Below, in pieces: positions 33,842-44,707 of a DNA stretch of 50,285 nt; position 1 is the first letter of the stretch; each line of letters opens with the position of its first letter. The DNA comes from Lachnospiraceae bacterium (GTDB lineage: Bacteria; Bacillota; Clostridia; Lachnospirales; Lachnospiraceae): assembly GCA_014804655.1 (NCBI GenBank), contig JAAUZK010000024.1, positions 369,836 to 420,120 of the forward strand, read 5' to 3'. A model generated the notes under the pieces. It saw only the letters and a list, made by a program, of their open reading frames with translations. It ran no database searches and was not told the DNA's origin. Position numbers and translations under genes: made by a program.

Positions 33842-35284
33842 CTACAGATCGGCATGCTTCAAAAACGCCACATATCCTCTCTTCGCCTCATATACATCCG
33901 CCTTACTGATCGCTTCCCAAGGCGCATGCATATTCAACACCGCCACGCCGCTGTCGATTACGTTCATGCCGTAAAGCGCCAGAATATATGCGATGGTGCC
34001 GCCGCCGCCCAAGTCCACTTTGCCAAGCTCCGCCGTCTGGAAATTCACATTTTCCTTCTCAAAAATTGCCCGGATATGTCCCAGATACTCCGCGTTGGCA
34101 TCATTAGAGCCCGACTTACCTCTTGCACCCGTGAACTTATTAAATACCATGCCTCCGCCGAGATACGCCACATTTTTCTTATCAAAGCTGGAGGCATAAG
34201 TGGGATCAAAAGCGCTGCTTACATCCGATGAAAGCATACAGGAATGAGCAAGACATCTGCGCACATTCAGTTCACTGTACTCTCCCGTCAGGTTCATCAC
34301 CTCAGCCACTGCGTTCTCAAAGAACTTAGACTGCATACCGGTGGCGCCGACACTGCCGATTTCCTCCTTGTCTACCAGAATACAGCAGGCGGTGCGGTCA
34401 CTGCTGGTAACCTCCAGCATTGCTTTCAGAGAAGTAAAAGCACACACTCTGTCATCCTGTCCGTAGCCCAAGATCATGCTCCTGTCAAAGCCTGCCTCCC
34501 TCGTTCTGCCTGCCGGAACCACTTCCAGCTCCGCGGAGATAAAGTCCTCTTCCTCGATATCATAGGATTTCTGTAAGATCTCGAGGATGCCATTTTTTAC
34601 GGCCTCCTTATCGGCAGATTTTTCTTCTTTATCTTCCTCATCCTTGTTCTTTGTATTCTTTCCTTTTTTTTCGATCACCAGCGGTTTATTGCCGATGATA
34701 ATGTCTAATGCTTCTCCCTCAATGACCTTATTCGCCTTCTTCTCTAACTGCTCGTTTGCCAGATGAATCAACAGATCGGATACGAAAAATACAGGATCGT
34801 CCTCGTTCTCACCTACATTAATTTCTACCGTAGTGCCGTCCTTCTTCACTACAACGCCATGAATGGCAAGCGGAATCGTCACCCACTGATATTTCTTTAC
34901 ACCGCCGTAATAATGGGTATCCAGATATGCAAAACCACCGTCTTCGTAGAGAGGATTCTGCTTAATATCAAGACGCGGCGAATCAATGTGCGCGCCCAAT
35001 ATATTGATACCATCCGTCATCTTCTCCTTACCGATCCGAAACATGACAATCGATTTATTCATCCATACGGAATATGCTTTATCGCCCGTCTTCAGCTTCG
35101 CGCCGGATTTAATCAATGCATCCAGCTCCTGATATCCTGCCTGTTCAATCGTGTTCACGATCTGGTCGATACACTCACGCTCCGTCTTACCGTTATCCAG
35201 AAAATCCATATACTCCCGTGCAAAAGTGTCCACTTCTTTAAGCTGTTTCTCGTTATAAGTTTCCCACGTATTCTTATGCTCCAT
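33842..35284 (-). CDS. M18-family metallo-aminopeptidase
   Basis: The 480-residue protein belongs to the aspartyl/lysyl aminopeptidase family (M18), cobalt- or zinc-dependent cytosolic exopeptidases. Metal and catalytic residues are seen in GAHIDSPRLDIK, ILVDKEEIGSVGATG and SSDVSSAFDPTY, and a Gly-rich segment KVDLGGGGTIAYIL lies near the end. A Lys/Glu/Asp-rich insert of about 30 residues (around 205-235) is unusual in amount of charge. The start ATG at 35284 follows AAAGTGGG; an earlier ATG at 35311 lacks a ribosome binding site. The gene starts about 50 bases after pheT and is probably co-transcribed. Confidence 0.93.
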   Translation of the reverse strand: MEHKNTWETYNEKQLKEVDTFAREYMDFLDNGKTERECIDQIVNTIEQAGYQELDALIKSGAKLKTGDKAYSVWMNKSIVMFRIGKEKMTDGINILGAHIDSPRLDIKQNPLYEDGGFAYLDTHYYGGVKKYQWVTIPLAIHGVVVKKDGTTVEINVGENEDDPVFFVSDLLIHLANEQLEKKANKVIEGEALDIIIGNKPLVIEKKGKNTKNKDEEDKEEKSADKEAVKNGILEILQKSYDIEEEDFISAELEVVPAGRTREAGFDRSMILGYGQDDRVCAFTSLKAMLEVTSSDRTACCILVDKEEIGSVGATGMQSKFFENAVAEVMNLTGEYSELNVRRCLAHSCMLSSDVSSAFDPTYASSFDKKNVAYLGGGMVFNKFTGARGKSGSNDANAEYLGHIRAIFEKENVNFQTAELGKVDLGGGGTIAYILALYGMNVIDSGVAVLNMHAPWEAISKADVYEAKRGYVAFLKHADL

Positions 35285-35331
35285 AATTACACCCACTTTC
35301 TTTATTTTCATGTAAAAATATTATATTACTA

Positions 35332-37752
35332 TTATGACCTAAGCTCAATCCCCATGCTATCCAGTCCGTTCAGAATCTTCTTCATAGCCGCAGCCACATC
35401 CGCTTCCTCCAGAGTCCTGTCTTTAGCCCGGAATGTGATAGAGTACGCCACCGACTTATAGCCTTCCTTAATCTGATCGCCCTCATAGATATCGAACAAC
35501 TGATAATCCTCCAGAATCTTACCGCCCCGCTGTGCGATAACCGATTCGATCTGTCCCACCATGATCTCCTTGGGCACTACCATACTAATATCTCTGGACA
35601 CTGCCGGGTACTTGGCGATTCCCTCGTACTTACGGTCAAAAGTCGCATACGGTATCACTTCCGGCATATCCAGCACGGCTACATAAGCTTTCGTCTTCAT
35701 ATCATAGTTGTCGCATACTTCCGGATGCACCTCTCCGAGATAACCGAGTGTTTTTCCGTCATAGATAATATTCGCCTGTCTTCCGGGGTGCAAGAAGTTT
35801 TTACCTGCATTGGGGTCATAAGTGATTTTTCCCTTCACGCCGATACTGTCAAAGAATTCCTCCACCACTCCTTTCATCACGAAGAAATCACAATCGCCGT
35901 ACATGCCGAGCGTAAACTGCATTCTCTCCTCCGGCAGCTCTGTCAGCGGCAATGCCTTCGGACGATAAATATTACCCAGTTCATAAAGACGTACATCTTT
36001 ATTTCTCCGATTATAATTCGTTGCCAGACTGGTCAGCATACCGTTTAAGGAAACCGTTCTCATGATGGAGAAATCTTCCCCCAGCGGATTGGATATGGTG
36101 ATTGCCTGACGGGCAGGATCATCCGCATCCAAAAGCAGCTTATCAAACACTTTCGGGCTCTCGAAAGAATAGCACATACCCTGAGAGAAACCACAGTACT
36201 CGGCGATATCCCGTGCCTTCTGCTCGATGCGAAGCTTAAACGGAAGTTTACCGGTCGTCGCTTCTCCGGTAGGCAGCGTGGTAGGAATCTTGTCATAACC
36301 GTAGAAACGTGCCACCTCTTCCGCAATGTCACAGCGCCTGAGCAGATCCTGCCGGAATGTCGGAACCGTCAGTTCGTTGGTCTCCGGATCATAATCTACC
36401 TCTATCATCTTAAAGATTTCCAACATTTCCTCTTTCGATACATCGGTTCCTAACAGTTTATTATATTGCTCCGGCTCAAAAGGCAGTACTACCTTATCTT
36501 TCATGGTGCCGTGCACATCCACGATACCGCCGATCACTTCACCGCAGCCCAGTTCTTCAATCAACTGACAGGCTCTGTTGATAGCAGCCTCCGCATTATA
36601 AGGATCCAGTCCCTTCTCGAATTTACCCGACGCATCCGTGCGCAGCCCGATCCTTTTGGCGGACTTACGGATATTGGCGCCGTTGAAAGTTGCAGCCTCA
36701 AACAGCACTGTCTTCACGTCATCGGTAATCATAGAATTCTCTCCGCCCATAATACCGGCAAGTCCGACTTCCTTCTCGGCATCGCATATCATCAGCACAT
36801 CGGAATCCAGATTTCTGTCCTGTCCGTCCAATGTACGGAATACGTCTCCGTCTTTGGCACGGCGCACGATAATCTTATGTCCCGCAATGGTATCCAGATC
36901 ATACGCATGCATGGGCTGTCCGTATTCTTCCATCACATAGTTGGTAATATCTACCAAGTTATTGATCGGACGGATACCGCTCGCCGCCAGGCGTCTCTGC
37001 ATCCATTTGGGCGAGGGACCGATCTTAATATTTTTACATACTCTTGCACAGTATCTGGGGCACAGATCCGTATCCTGCACTTCTACGGATATATAATCTT
37101 CTACCTTTTCGCTGTTCCCCTTCACCTTAACCTCGGGCGGATAGAACGGCTTGCGGAACGTTGCCGCCGCCTCCCTTGCGATACCGATTACGCTGTAACA
37201 GTCCACACGATTGGAGGTAACCTCATACTCGAAGACTGTATCTCTTAATCCAAGCGCCTCGATGGCATCACTACCTACCTCCACGTCTTCTTTAAAAATA
37301 TATATTCCGAGTTCCGGCGCTTCGGGATACATATTTCTGTCGGAGCCAAGCTCCTCGATGGAACACATCATGCCATTGGACGGCACGCCGCGCAGCTTAC
37401 CGGCCTTGATCACAATCCCTTCCTCCGGAAGTGGTCCGCCGTCATGTCCGCCTGCCACTTTACCGCCGTCGAGTACAACGGGTACTTTATCGCCTTCTTT
37501 AACATTGGGTGCGCCGGTCACGATCTGTACCACTTCCGTACCGATATTGACCTGACAAACAATCAATTTATCCGCGTCGGGGTGCTTTTCAATTTTCTCA
37601 ATCTGACCGACAACGATCTTCTCTAAATTTTTATCCAGCCTGCTATAGCCCTCCACCTTAGTTCCTGATAGTGTCATAGCATCCATATATTCCTGATCCG
37701 TGCACTCTAAATCGGGCACATACGCCTTGATCCATGATAATGCTGTATTCAT
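35332..37752 (-). CDS. pheT: Phenylalanyl-tRNA synthetase beta subunit
   Basis: The 806-residue subunit has the usual order: tRNA-binding EMAP-like domain (about 40-150, with HPDADKLIVCQVNIG), B3/B4 editing domain, B5 domain, catalytic-like core (SFESPKVF, ISNPLGEDFSIMRTVSLNGML) and the C-terminal anticodon-binding domain (AKYPAVSRDISMVVP). The ATG at 37752, five bases after GGAGG, is chosen; the reading frame extends 18 codons upstream. It follows pheS on the same strand and forms the alpha2-beta2 enzyme with it. Confidence 0.97.
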   Translation of the reverse strand: MNTALSWIKAYVPDLECTDQEYMDAMTLSGTKVEGYSRLDKNLEKIVVGQIEKIEKHPDADKLIVCQVNIGTEVVQIVTGAPNVKEGDKVPVVLDGGKVAGGHDGGPLPEEGIVIKAGKLRGVPSNGMMCSIEELGSDRNMYPEAPELGIYIFKEDVEVGSDAIEALGLRDTVFEYEVTSNRVDCYSVIGIAREAAATFRKPFYPPEVKVKGNSEKVEDYISVEVQDTDLCPRYCARVCKNIKIGPSPKWMQRRLAASGIRPINNLVDITNYVMEEYGQPMHAYDLDTIAGHKIIVRRAKDGDVFRTLDGQDRNLDSDVLMICDAEKEVGLAGIMGGENSMITDDVKTVLFEAATFNGANIRKSAKRIGLRTDASGKFEKGLDPYNAEAAINRACQLIEELGCGEVIGGIVDVHGTMKDKVVLPFEPEQYNKLLGTDVSKEEMLEIFKMIEVDYDPETNELTVPTFRQDLLRRCDIAEEVARFYGYDKIPTTLPTGEATTGKLPFKLRIEQKARDIAEYCGFSQGMCYSFESPKVFDKLLLDADDPARQAITISNPLGEDFSIMRTVSLNGMLTSLATNYNRRNKDVRLYELGNIYRPKALPLTELPEERMQFTLGMYGDCDFFVMKGVVEEFFDSIGVKGKITYDPNAGKNFLHPGRQANIIYDGKTLGYLGEVHPEVCDNYDMKTKAYVAVLDMPEVIPYATFDRKYEGIAKYPAVSRDISMVVPKEIMVGQIESVIAQRGGKILEDYQLFDIYEGDQIKEGYKSVAYSITFRAKDRTLEEADVAAAMKKILNGLDSMGIELRS

Positions 37753-37872
37753 TTTTTTCCTCCATTCCGAAACGTTTATCATCCGATCCATATAGCATAC
37801 CGCCATACAATCCCTTAACGCTTCTTTCCATATATTACACTTTATTCCGCTTATAATTGCTTATACAAATGA

Positions 37873-38892
37873 TCAGAACTGCTTCAGAAAGCGAATATCA
37901 TTCTCATACAGCAGCCTCATGTCATCGATTTCGTATTTCAGCAAGGCAATACGCTCCAGTCCTACGCCAAAAGCAAATCCGGTATACTGCTCCGGATCGA
38001 TGCCGCTCATCTCCAGCACATGGGGATGTACCATACCGCAGCCTAGGATTTCGATCCAGCCTTCGCCCTTACAGAAACGACAGCCCTTACCTCCGCATTT
38101 AAAGCAGCTCACATCCATCTCCGCACTGGGTTCCGTGAACGGGAAATGATGCGGTCTGAACTTAACCTTCGTATCTTCTCCAAACAGTTCTCTTGCAAAC
38201 TCCGCCAGCGTGCCTTTTAAGTCGGCAAAAGTAATATTTTTATCAATAACCAATCCCTCGATCTGATGGAAAGACGGGGAATGTGTGGCATCTACCTCAT
38301 CGGAACGGAATACGCGTCCGGGAGCAATCATGCGGATAGGCAGCTTTCCTTTTTCCATCTCATGCACCTGTGTAGATGAGGTCTGTGTTCTGAGCAGGAT
38401 ATCTCCGGTGATATAGAAAGTGTCCTGCTCGTCCTTCGCCGGATGATCGGCAGGAATGTTCAGTGCCTCAAAGTTGTAATAGTCTTTCTCGACTTCCGGT
38501 CCTTCCACAACCTCGTATCCCATTCCGATGAATATCCTCTCCGCCTCCTCCAGAGCAATGGTATTGGGGTGGCGGTGCCCCACATTGTTCTTCTTCGCCG
38601 GCAGCGTCACATCGATGACTTCCTTCTTCATCTTCGCTTCCCTGACAGCCTTCTCCATCTTCTTCACGGATTCTTCCAGTACGCGCTCGATCTCTGCTCT
38701 CGTCTCGTTGACAAGCTGTCCCACTTTCGGACGATCCTCCGGTGCAACATCCTTCATGCTCTTGAGCACGGCTGTCAATTCTCCCTTTTTGCCAAGATAA
38801 TTGACCCTCACATCATTCAGTTTCTCCAGCGCATCACTCGCCTCGATCTGGCGCAGTGCTTCTGCTTTGATCTGTTCTAACTTTTCTTTCAT
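37873..38892 (-). CDS. pheS: Phenylalanyl-tRNA synthetase alpha subunit
   Basis: This class II catalytic subunit is 339 residues long. The N-terminal 85 residues form the coiled coil that contacts tRNA. Motif 2 is [20 protein letters not shown] and motif 3 is [16 protein letters not shown]; the phenylalanine-binding region and a [17 protein letters not shown] cysteine cluster are present. The gene is preceded by a T-box leader, so it is induced when tRNA-Phe is uncharged, and pheT follows. Confidence 0.97.
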   Translation of the reverse strand: MKEKLEQIKAEALRQIEASDALEKLNDVRVNYLGKKGELTAVLKSMKDVAPEDRPKVGQLVNETRAEIERVLEESVKKMEKAVREAKMKKEVIDVTLPAKKNNVGHRHPNTIALEEAERIFIGMGYEVVEGPEVEKDYYNFEALNIPADHPAKDEQDTFYITGDILLRTQTSSTQVHEMEKGKLPIRMIAPGRVFRSDEVDATHSPSFHQIEGLVIDKNITFADLKGTLAEFARELFGEDTKVKFRPHHFPFTEPSAEMDVSCFKCGGKGCRFCKGEGWIEILGCGMVHPHVLEMSGIDPEQYTGFAFGVGLERIALLKYEIDDMRLLYENDIRFLKQF

Positions 38893-38951
38893 TGCTGCTC
38901 TCCTTTTTTCATGAATTTCGTAGTTTTCTGACTTTTGCTGCGTTTACAAAC

Positions 38952-39231
38952 AAAAAATCCCATGCGCACAATGCACATGGGACGAAATATATCCGCGGTA
39001 CCACCCAGTTTCCTGTCCTGCTGCCACAACGTATATTATTACATACCTCAAGCATAAGAGGACAGACACCTCATTCGGCGTAACGTGCCGTAACGTTCCG
39101 GACTACTGTCTTCACCCGGACGGCTCCGGTGGGAAATTCAAAAAATCATCTGAACCTGAGGAAACTTACAGCCGATGATCTCCTCTCTCTGTCGGAAAAT
39201 GATTTTCTACTGACACCTTCACTGCCTTTAT
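38952..39231 (-). promoter_or_regulatory. T-box riboswitch of pheST
   Basis: The antiterminator sequence GGGTGGTACCGCG is found at 38994-39006, and an intrinsic terminator follows at 38952-38982 (TCCCATG...CATGGGA, then TTTTTT). Upstream lies a stem I-like region with AGAGAGGAG and a possible UUC specifier at 39133-39135. It binds uncharged tRNA-Phe and then lets transcription reach pheS. The specifier position is my reading and needs a covariance model. Confidence 0.93.
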
Positions 39232-39272
39232 AATTGTAATTCACTAAGTCCTATTACTAACCTATTGACATT

Positions 39273-40130
39273 TTAGTGACTTTTGGCTGACTTGTCAAGC
39301 CATCCGAACAGAAATTTATACACCGGTCCGAAATAACGATTAATGTGTGCCCCGATCAGCAGAATATACATAAGCAGATAAAACCAGATCATCATAATGA
39401 CCACCGTAGTCAATCCTCCGTATGTACCGAACCCGTTGAAATGATCCACGTATACGGCGAAAAAAAACGATGCCGCACTCCACATAACTGCTGAAAAAGC
39501 AGCTCCCGGAATCTGACTCTTGAAACGCATCTTGTTATTCGGTACATAGGCATATATTAATGCAAAGATAAGCGTCAGTATCCCCCAGGAAAACAGGAAA
39601 CGAAAATGCATGACAAACTGCATCACTATATGCAGCGGCGGAATGTCCGCGAGCAGCAAATTCACAATCACATTACCGAATACCATAACGAACAGCGCCA
39701 GAATCATTGCAATTAAAATAATTACCGTATAAATACATGCGATCGACCGCAGCACAAAATAATTACGCCGTTCTTCAAAATCATTCACCGCATTCAGTCC
39801 GTGAATCAATGCAAGCATGGCTTTGGACGCAGACCAGATCGTGACGATCGCAAATATAGTAATGGTCCCCGCCGACCTCGCATACACATCCGACACTATA
39901 CTGATAACCAGTGCATTCATGGCATCCGGCGTAAACTGCGTAATGGCGTTAATCAGATTCTCCTCCGTAAGCGTCGTGTAGGGCAGAATTGCACATAATG
40001 CCATCAACAGCGGGATCATGGACAGGAAAAGAAAGAACGCTGTGCTCGCCGCAAATGCGGCTATGTTCTTCTTCGTCATCTGCCAACTGAAATCTCGAAA
40101 TATATAATATAACCTATAGATTGTTCTCAT
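39273..40130 (-). CDS. YihY/UPF0761-family membrane protein
   Basis: The 285-residue protein has six membrane helices, beginning at about residue 25 (AASTAFFLFLSMIPLLMALC). The motif AFSAVMWSAASFFFAVYVDHF and the later YGGLTTVVIMMIWFYLLMYILLIGAHIN are characteristic of the YihY (formerly BrkB/ribonuclease BN) family, whose biochemical role is unknown in bacteria. It is followed by the pheS T-box on the same strand and lies 69 bases after the SpoIID-domain gene. Confidence 0.9.
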   Translation of the reverse strand: MRTIYRLYYIFRDFSWQMTKKNIAAFAASTAFFLFLSMIPLLMALCAILPYTTLTEENLINAITQFTPDAMNALVISIVSDVYARSAGTITIFAIVTIWSASKAMLALIHGLNAVNDFEERRNYFVLRSIACIYTVIILIAMILALFVMVFGNVIVNLLLADIPPLHIVMQFVMHFRFLFSWGILTLIFALIYAYVPNNKMRFKSQIPGAAFSAVMWSAASFFFAVYVDHFNGFGTYGGLTTVVIMMIWFYLLMYILLIGAHINRYFGPVYKFLFGWLDKSAKSH

Positions 40131-40199
40131 AATTCACCTGACTTGTTCCATCCGGAACATCGCCATTATCCTCGTCATAATTACCTACATCTATTGTAT

Positions 40200-42467
40200 C
40201 TACAAATCAGCCGTCCGGTCGGAATCCGTTAGCTTGCAGCCCGGAAAAAAGAATTCCAGAATCTGACTGTAGGAACTTCCTTCTTCGCCAAGCGCCTTGG
40301 CGCCATTCTGAGACATCCCCACCCCATGACCGTATCCTCCGCCAATCAACGTATATCCTATCATATTTCCCTCTTTTTTACCAGCTTCTATTATGAAAAA
40401 CCCACTGGGAAGGAGTGTGGACGGAATCGTCACGCTTCCATCCTGTTTCACAATCTCGCTCTTTGTGTCACATAAAATATAGCGGATATTATACTCCGAA
40501 AGGATCTTATAGGTAGCTTGGTCTGTCCTGATCAGCAATTCCTCCGCCACACCGCCCGCACCGCGTTTTGCAATACTCAGCTCCTTAATTTTACCCAGTT
40601 TCTCAACAGTCTGGGATACATAATACTCGCCTTCGGTCTTCGTCAGAACCGAGGCGGGACTGACTGCATAACGATCCCGAATACGCGACAACATCGCTTC
40701 CTCATCGATCTCTTCTACCGTATAAGTCCATCGATACCAAGGTTGTGCATATTCAAGATCCGCCTCATTTGTTGTCGTGATAAACTGCCGAAAGTTCTTT
40801 TCGTCCCTTAAGCTGTCTGCCGCTTCATTATTCCACACGGTCTCTTGATCCTGTGCACCTTCCTCCGCTAAACCCAATGCGGCATATGTATCACGATTGA
40901 TCTCAACCGCACGCAAGTATGAGATATCCTCCCCACTTCCCGATTTCCAGATAGCCGCATCCGTACCAATGCCGCAGGACGTGGAATAATAATAATTCTG
41001 TGCCGGTTCATCCTGATAGGTTAACAGCACACCATCCGTCTCCTTAACCGCTGTCGTGGTCGCCGCATTCTCCCTACAGTTGTGATACACCTGATAAGCT
41101 GTGGTATCGTCCACATGAGCTCCGACCTCAGGAAGTCCTGCACGCAGGATGTAGCGATATGCATACGTTCTGGCACATACCGCCTGCGCTTTGAGCGATT
41201 CCGCCGGATAAGAGGCGGGCATCTCGCTGGGTACTACTGCATACAGGTATTCCTCTAACGGGAGTTCATTGATCAGAACCATTCCTTGCTCATTCCGGTA
41301 ACACTCGATAATTCCACGATAAGCGTTATCCTCCTTACTAATTCCCTCAATATTAAGCAGGATCTTATCCGTCAATGCGGCACAGCGGTAACTTCTACGC
41401 TCTCCCACCGCCAGATCCTTCTCCTCTATCTGCATGGTCTCTCCGTCCACGACCAGCTCCACCTTGTCATAATAGTTAGTGCCCTTCGCAGTATTCTTAA
41501 GGAGCACCCGAATCCTGTCAGCCGTCTCTCGTTCGGACACAAGGCACGCGCACACTTTACCGCGCTCAATCACATAATCGGTATCTGCATAGCCGATTCT
41601 TAAATCTGCACACGTAAGAGTCTCCATACTCCCGTAGAGCTTATACACTTCTATCCCCTCTGAAAGCGGATAGACACCGCTGTCTTCTATTTCCAAAGCC
41701 TCTTTAGATACCCAGAGTAATTTACCATGTACTTTCTCTGATTTTTCACGGGCTTTGACTACCCTGCCATCCCGAACAACCAGATCGGCAATCTGCTCCC
41801 GCTTAACCACTTGATCTGCCATAACCGCAAAATATGTCTGCTGAAAGAAGCATTCCATCGTTCCTTCTGCCGCCTCCGTAACCCAGACATTCTTAAGTTC
41901 ATATTCACCCGGAACCACCTCCGAAACTGCCAGCAGATCATTTCCCTTTACATAGACCTTCATCTCCCGCAGCTGACTTTTTTCAAATTCGTTGGAAAGA
42001 TAATGATACGGTGCCCTGTTATTCCCGTTTACAATGTATGCCTCTTTCGCATCCGTGTCGGTCTTTAACAGAAAGATTTCAGTCTCCCAGATAGAAGACT
42101 CCATATCCAGATAGGCAAGCATGATTCGATACGCCGCATACCAATCTGTCTTCAACATCTCATGTTCCGGTTCATAACGCTTCTCATACTCCGGCAGGTC
42201 GGGCACTTTGTCCTGCAATGCCTGTCTGATCGCCACATACATCCCGTATGTCAGATAATGCGTATCTTCTTGCGTTATCTCTGACATATTGATACCTAAC
42301 GCATCTAACAGAATCTCTGCATCCTGTACGGCAATTTTGTCACCCGTGGGAGGTTCCTGTTTTCTTTCCCTCCTGCCGAGCAGAATACAGAGCATAAACA
42401 ACAAACCAAAAAAAATCAAGGACAGTTTTATAAGTAATTTTATATCATACTTTATTTCTCTCTTCAT
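40200..42467 (-). CDS. Membrane-anchored SpoIID/LytB-domain protein
   Basis: SpoIID-type enzymes are lytic transglycosylases that cut glycan strands. A single N-terminal membrane helix (residues 11-30) is followed by about 360 residues of extracellular sequence I do not recognise. The SpoIID domain begins near residue 390 with INELPLEEYLYAVVPSEMP, where the Glu of PSEM is the catalytic residue, and then SLKAQAVCARTYAYRYI. Later conserved parts are YYSTSCGIGTDAAIW and GGGYGHGVGMSQNGAKALG. At 755 residues it is more than twice the length of sporulation SpoIID, so it may act in general wall remodelling. The tail after the domain is short. Confidence 0.88.
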   Translation of the reverse strand: MKREIKYDIKLLIKLSLIFFGLLFMLCILLGRRERKQEPPTGDKIAVQDAEILLDALGINMSEITQEDTHYLTYGMYVAIRQALQDKVPDLPEYEKRYEPEHEMLKTDWYAAYRIMLAYLDMESSIWETEIFLLKTDTDAKEAYIVNGNNRAPYHYLSNEFEKSQLREMKVYVKGNDLLAVSEVVPGEYELKNVWVTEAAEGTMECFFQQTYFAVMADQVVKREQIADLVVRDGRVVKAREKSEKVHGKLLWVSKEALEIEDSGVYPLSEGIEVYKLYGSMETLTCADLRIGYADTDYVIERGKVCACLVSERETADRIRVLLKNTAKGTNYYDKVELVVDGETMQIEEKDLAVGERRSYRCAALTDKILLNIEGISKEDNAYRGIIECYRNEQGMVLINELPLEEYLYAVVPSEMPASYPAESLKAQAVCARTYAYRYILRAGLPEVGAHVDDTTAYQVYHNCRENAATTTAVKETDGVLLTYQDEPAQNYYYSTSCGIGTDAAIWKSGSGEDISYLRAVEINRDTYAALGLAEEGAQDQETVWNNEAADSLRDEKNFRQFITTTNEADLEYAQPWYRWTYTVEEIDEEAMLSRIRDRYAVSPASVLTKTEGEYYVSQTVEKLGKIKELSIAKRGAGGVAEELLIRTDQATYKILSEYNIRYILCDTKSEIVKQDGSVTIPSTLLPSGFFIIEAGKKEGNMIGYTLIGGGYGHGVGMSQNGAKALGEEGSSYSQILEFFFPGCKLTDSDRTADL

Positions 42468-42616
42468 ATTCTCATCCCATGTCAGTCTCTATGTATAATC
42501 AACCTGCACTGTTTGCAGACACAAAGCGCAAACATAGAATAGAAAATATCGCCAATCCTATGTTTAATCTATATATACACAATAGTCCCACCGACTATTA
42601 CTCATACTTTCCTCCG

Positions 42617-44188
42617 TTACATCAATGGAGCCACTAACTTTAATATATGTCCCATCAATTTCATCTTTATTTTTTCATTTTTCACATCATCATGATCTAC
42701 CTTTTTACACTCTTCCAACGTCCTTTGAATATCTGCTTCAATATCACTGATTGCAGATACTTTATGAAGATACGCCGCACATTCAAAATGATGGTAAAGG
42801 CTCCTATAGTCTAAGTTGATTGTCCCGACTACAGCCCGGTAATCATCACATACAAATACCTTGGCATGGACAAACCCGGGAGTATACTCATAAACGGAAA
42901 CACCGGCATCAAGCAGTTCCTTGTAATGGCTTTTCGCAAGGGAAAACGCATACACTTTATCAGGAATATGCGGCAGTATCAATTTTACATCCACACCACG
43001 TTTCGCGGCAAAAGTCAATGCCGTTATCATTTGCTGGTCTAAAATCAAATAAGGCGTCATAATATGTACATACTTCTGTGCCTGATTAATAATATCCAGA
43101 TATACCATCTCTCCAAACAATTCATCATCCATGGGATTGTCACCATAGGGAATCACATATCCGTCCGTATCAAATGAGTTACATGGCGCATCAAGATACT
43201 TTTTATTGTCTATCGCTTTTTCAGTCAGATTCCACATTTGCAGGAACATAGAAGTAAATCCACGCGCAGCCTGACCCCGTACCATAACAGCCGTGTCTTT
43301 CCATCTGCCGAATCTCTCTATCCGGTTAATATATTCGTCTGCAAGGTTGACGCCTCCCGTAAAAGCAGTATGTCCGTCAATAACCAGAATTTTTCTGTGA
43401 TCTCTGTTGTTATAATGAGTGGAAAGAACCGGACGAATCGGCGCAAACATCTTGCACTGTATTCCCATCTTTTTTAACTGTTCCGGATAACTGTACGGTA
43501 AAGTGCTGAATGCACAGGTTCCGTCATACATCACCCTGACTTCTACACCCTGTGCCGCTTTTTCCTTTAAAATTTCCAGTATGCTGTTCCACATATGGCC
43601 TTCTTCCACTATGAAGTATTCCATAAAAATAAAAGATTCCGCCTTTGACAACTGGCGCAACATTTCTTCAAATTTCGCTTCCCCGAAAGGGAAGTACGTT
43701 ACATCCGTATTCGAATATGCAGAAAATCCGCCGACCTTTTCCATGTAATCAGCCATCCGATACAATACCGGATCTGTATCCCTTAGATTTTCCGGCAATT
43801 TCACACAATCATCCTGATTTTGTGCCATGTCCTGCTGTATCTTTTGTATGCGTAACTGCAATGCACGATAACCAAGATTCGTTTTGATATAAATATAAAG
43901 CAGGCTGCCTGCTATCGGTGCGGCTAAAACCAATAACAGCCACGAAAGTTTTACGGTTGGATCAGCACGGGAATTCATAATATAGAACACCATGACCAAA
44001 GACAGTATAATTCCACCGCTAAAATAATATACCATATACTGTCCCAAAAACCGAAACACACCGAACAAAATCAGCACCTGTATTAGCAACAATAAAATAA
44101 TCACTGCGGTACGGCTGAAGATTATATGATGAAGCCCTTTTTTCCCTTTTTTCAAAAGTGTTCCACTATCGTTATTATCACTTTGCAT
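42617..44188 (-). CDS. cls: Cardiolipin synthase (phospholipase D type)
   Basis: It joins two phosphatidylglycerols into cardiolipin. Two N-terminal membrane helices are followed by two phospholipase D domains, each with an HxK motif: DHRKILVIDGHTAFTGGVN and HAKVFVCDDYRAVVGTINLD. The protein is about 523 residues, normal for bacterial ClsA. The ATG at 44188 has GGAGG ten bases ahead; the reading frame is open for 24 more codons upstream and would overlap the next gene's end. It lies downstream of a redox gene cluster but is probably independent of it. Confidence 0.94.
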   Translation of the reverse strand: MQSDNNDSGTLLKKGKKGLHHIIFSRTAVIILLLLIQVLILFGVFRFLGQYMVYYFSGGIILSLVMVFYIMNSRADPTVKLSWLLLVLAAPIAGSLLYIYIKTNLGYRALQLRIQKIQQDMAQNQDDCVKLPENLRDTDPVLYRMADYMEKVGGFSAYSNTDVTYFPFGEAKFEEMLRQLSKAESFIFMEYFIVEEGHMWNSILEILKEKAAQGVEVRVMYDGTCAFSTLPYSYPEQLKKMGIQCKMFAPIRPVLSTHYNNRDHRKILVIDGHTAFTGGVNLADEYINRIERFGRWKDTAVMVRGQAARGFTSMFLQMWNLTEKAIDNKKYLDAPCNSFDTDGYVIPYGDNPMDDELFGEMVYLDIINQAQKYVHIMTPYLILDQQMITALTFAAKRGVDVKLILPHIPDKVYAFSLAKSHYKELLDAGVSVYEYTPGFVHAKVFVCDDYRAVVGTINLDYRSLYHHFECAAYLHKVSAISDIEADIQRTLEECKKVDHDDVKNEKIKMKLMGHILKLVAPLM

Positions 44189-44268
44189 TATCAATACGCC
44201 TCCCTCGTTTGTACACATATTCATGATGGATGTGCCAGTTGTTCCGGAAGCCCAGCTCAAAGATCACG

Positions 44269-44622
44269 TTAAAGATTGGTATCTGCTTCCACAACCTCCT
44301 CATTCCATACTTCCTTTGCCAGACGGAACACGGCCCATCCTTTAGGCCAGCCCACATACATGGTAGCATGGGTAATGATCGCAGCAATTTCTTCCCTTGT
44401 CACCCCATGGTTCTTCGCATTCTGCAAATGGTAGGTCAGGGAAGAATCTGTGATGCCGGATGCCATCAGCGATACCACCGTAATGATACACTTTGTCTTT
44501 ACGGAAAGTACATCTTCATTCCATACCTCCCCAAACAGCACATCATCATTCAGATGTGCAAACATCGGTGCAAATTGTCCAAGACTCTCCCGTCCTGCGG
44601 TCTGTACTATTTTTTCACTCAT
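44269..44622 (-). CDS. Carboxymuconolactone decarboxylase-family protein
   Basis: A 117-residue all-helical protein of the CMD fold, with LGQFAPMFAHLNDDVLFGEVW at the start and LQNAKNHGVTREEIAAIITHATMYVGWPKG in the middle. The CxxC pair of AhpD-type peroxidases is absent; there is a lone Cys (KTKCIITV), so a redox role is not assured. Members of this subgroup often accompany flavodoxin and reductase genes, as here. It lies 86 bases after the DUF4405-like gene on the same strand. Confidence 0.85.
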   Translation of the reverse strand: MSEKIVQTAGRESLGQFAPMFAHLNDDVLFGEVWNEDVLSVKTKCIITVVSLMASGITDSSLTYHLQNAKNHGVTREEIAAIITHATMYVGWPKGWAVFRLAKEVWNEEVVEADTNL

Positions 44623-44644
44623 TTCTGCTATCCTCCATTTCTTT

Positions 44645-44706
44645 TTTTACAATCGTTCAACCCATGATTTAAGCGATTCCTTCGTCTGTTTTCCATTCAA
44701 ATTCCA
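44645..44706 (-). pseudogene. Possible remnant of a flavodoxin C-terminus
   Basis: Between the membrane protein and CMD genes one frame reads NGKQTKESLKSWVERL followed by a stop. It resembles the last helix of flavodoxins, but it is too short for certainty and has no start. Confidence 0.25.
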
Positions 44707-44707
44707 A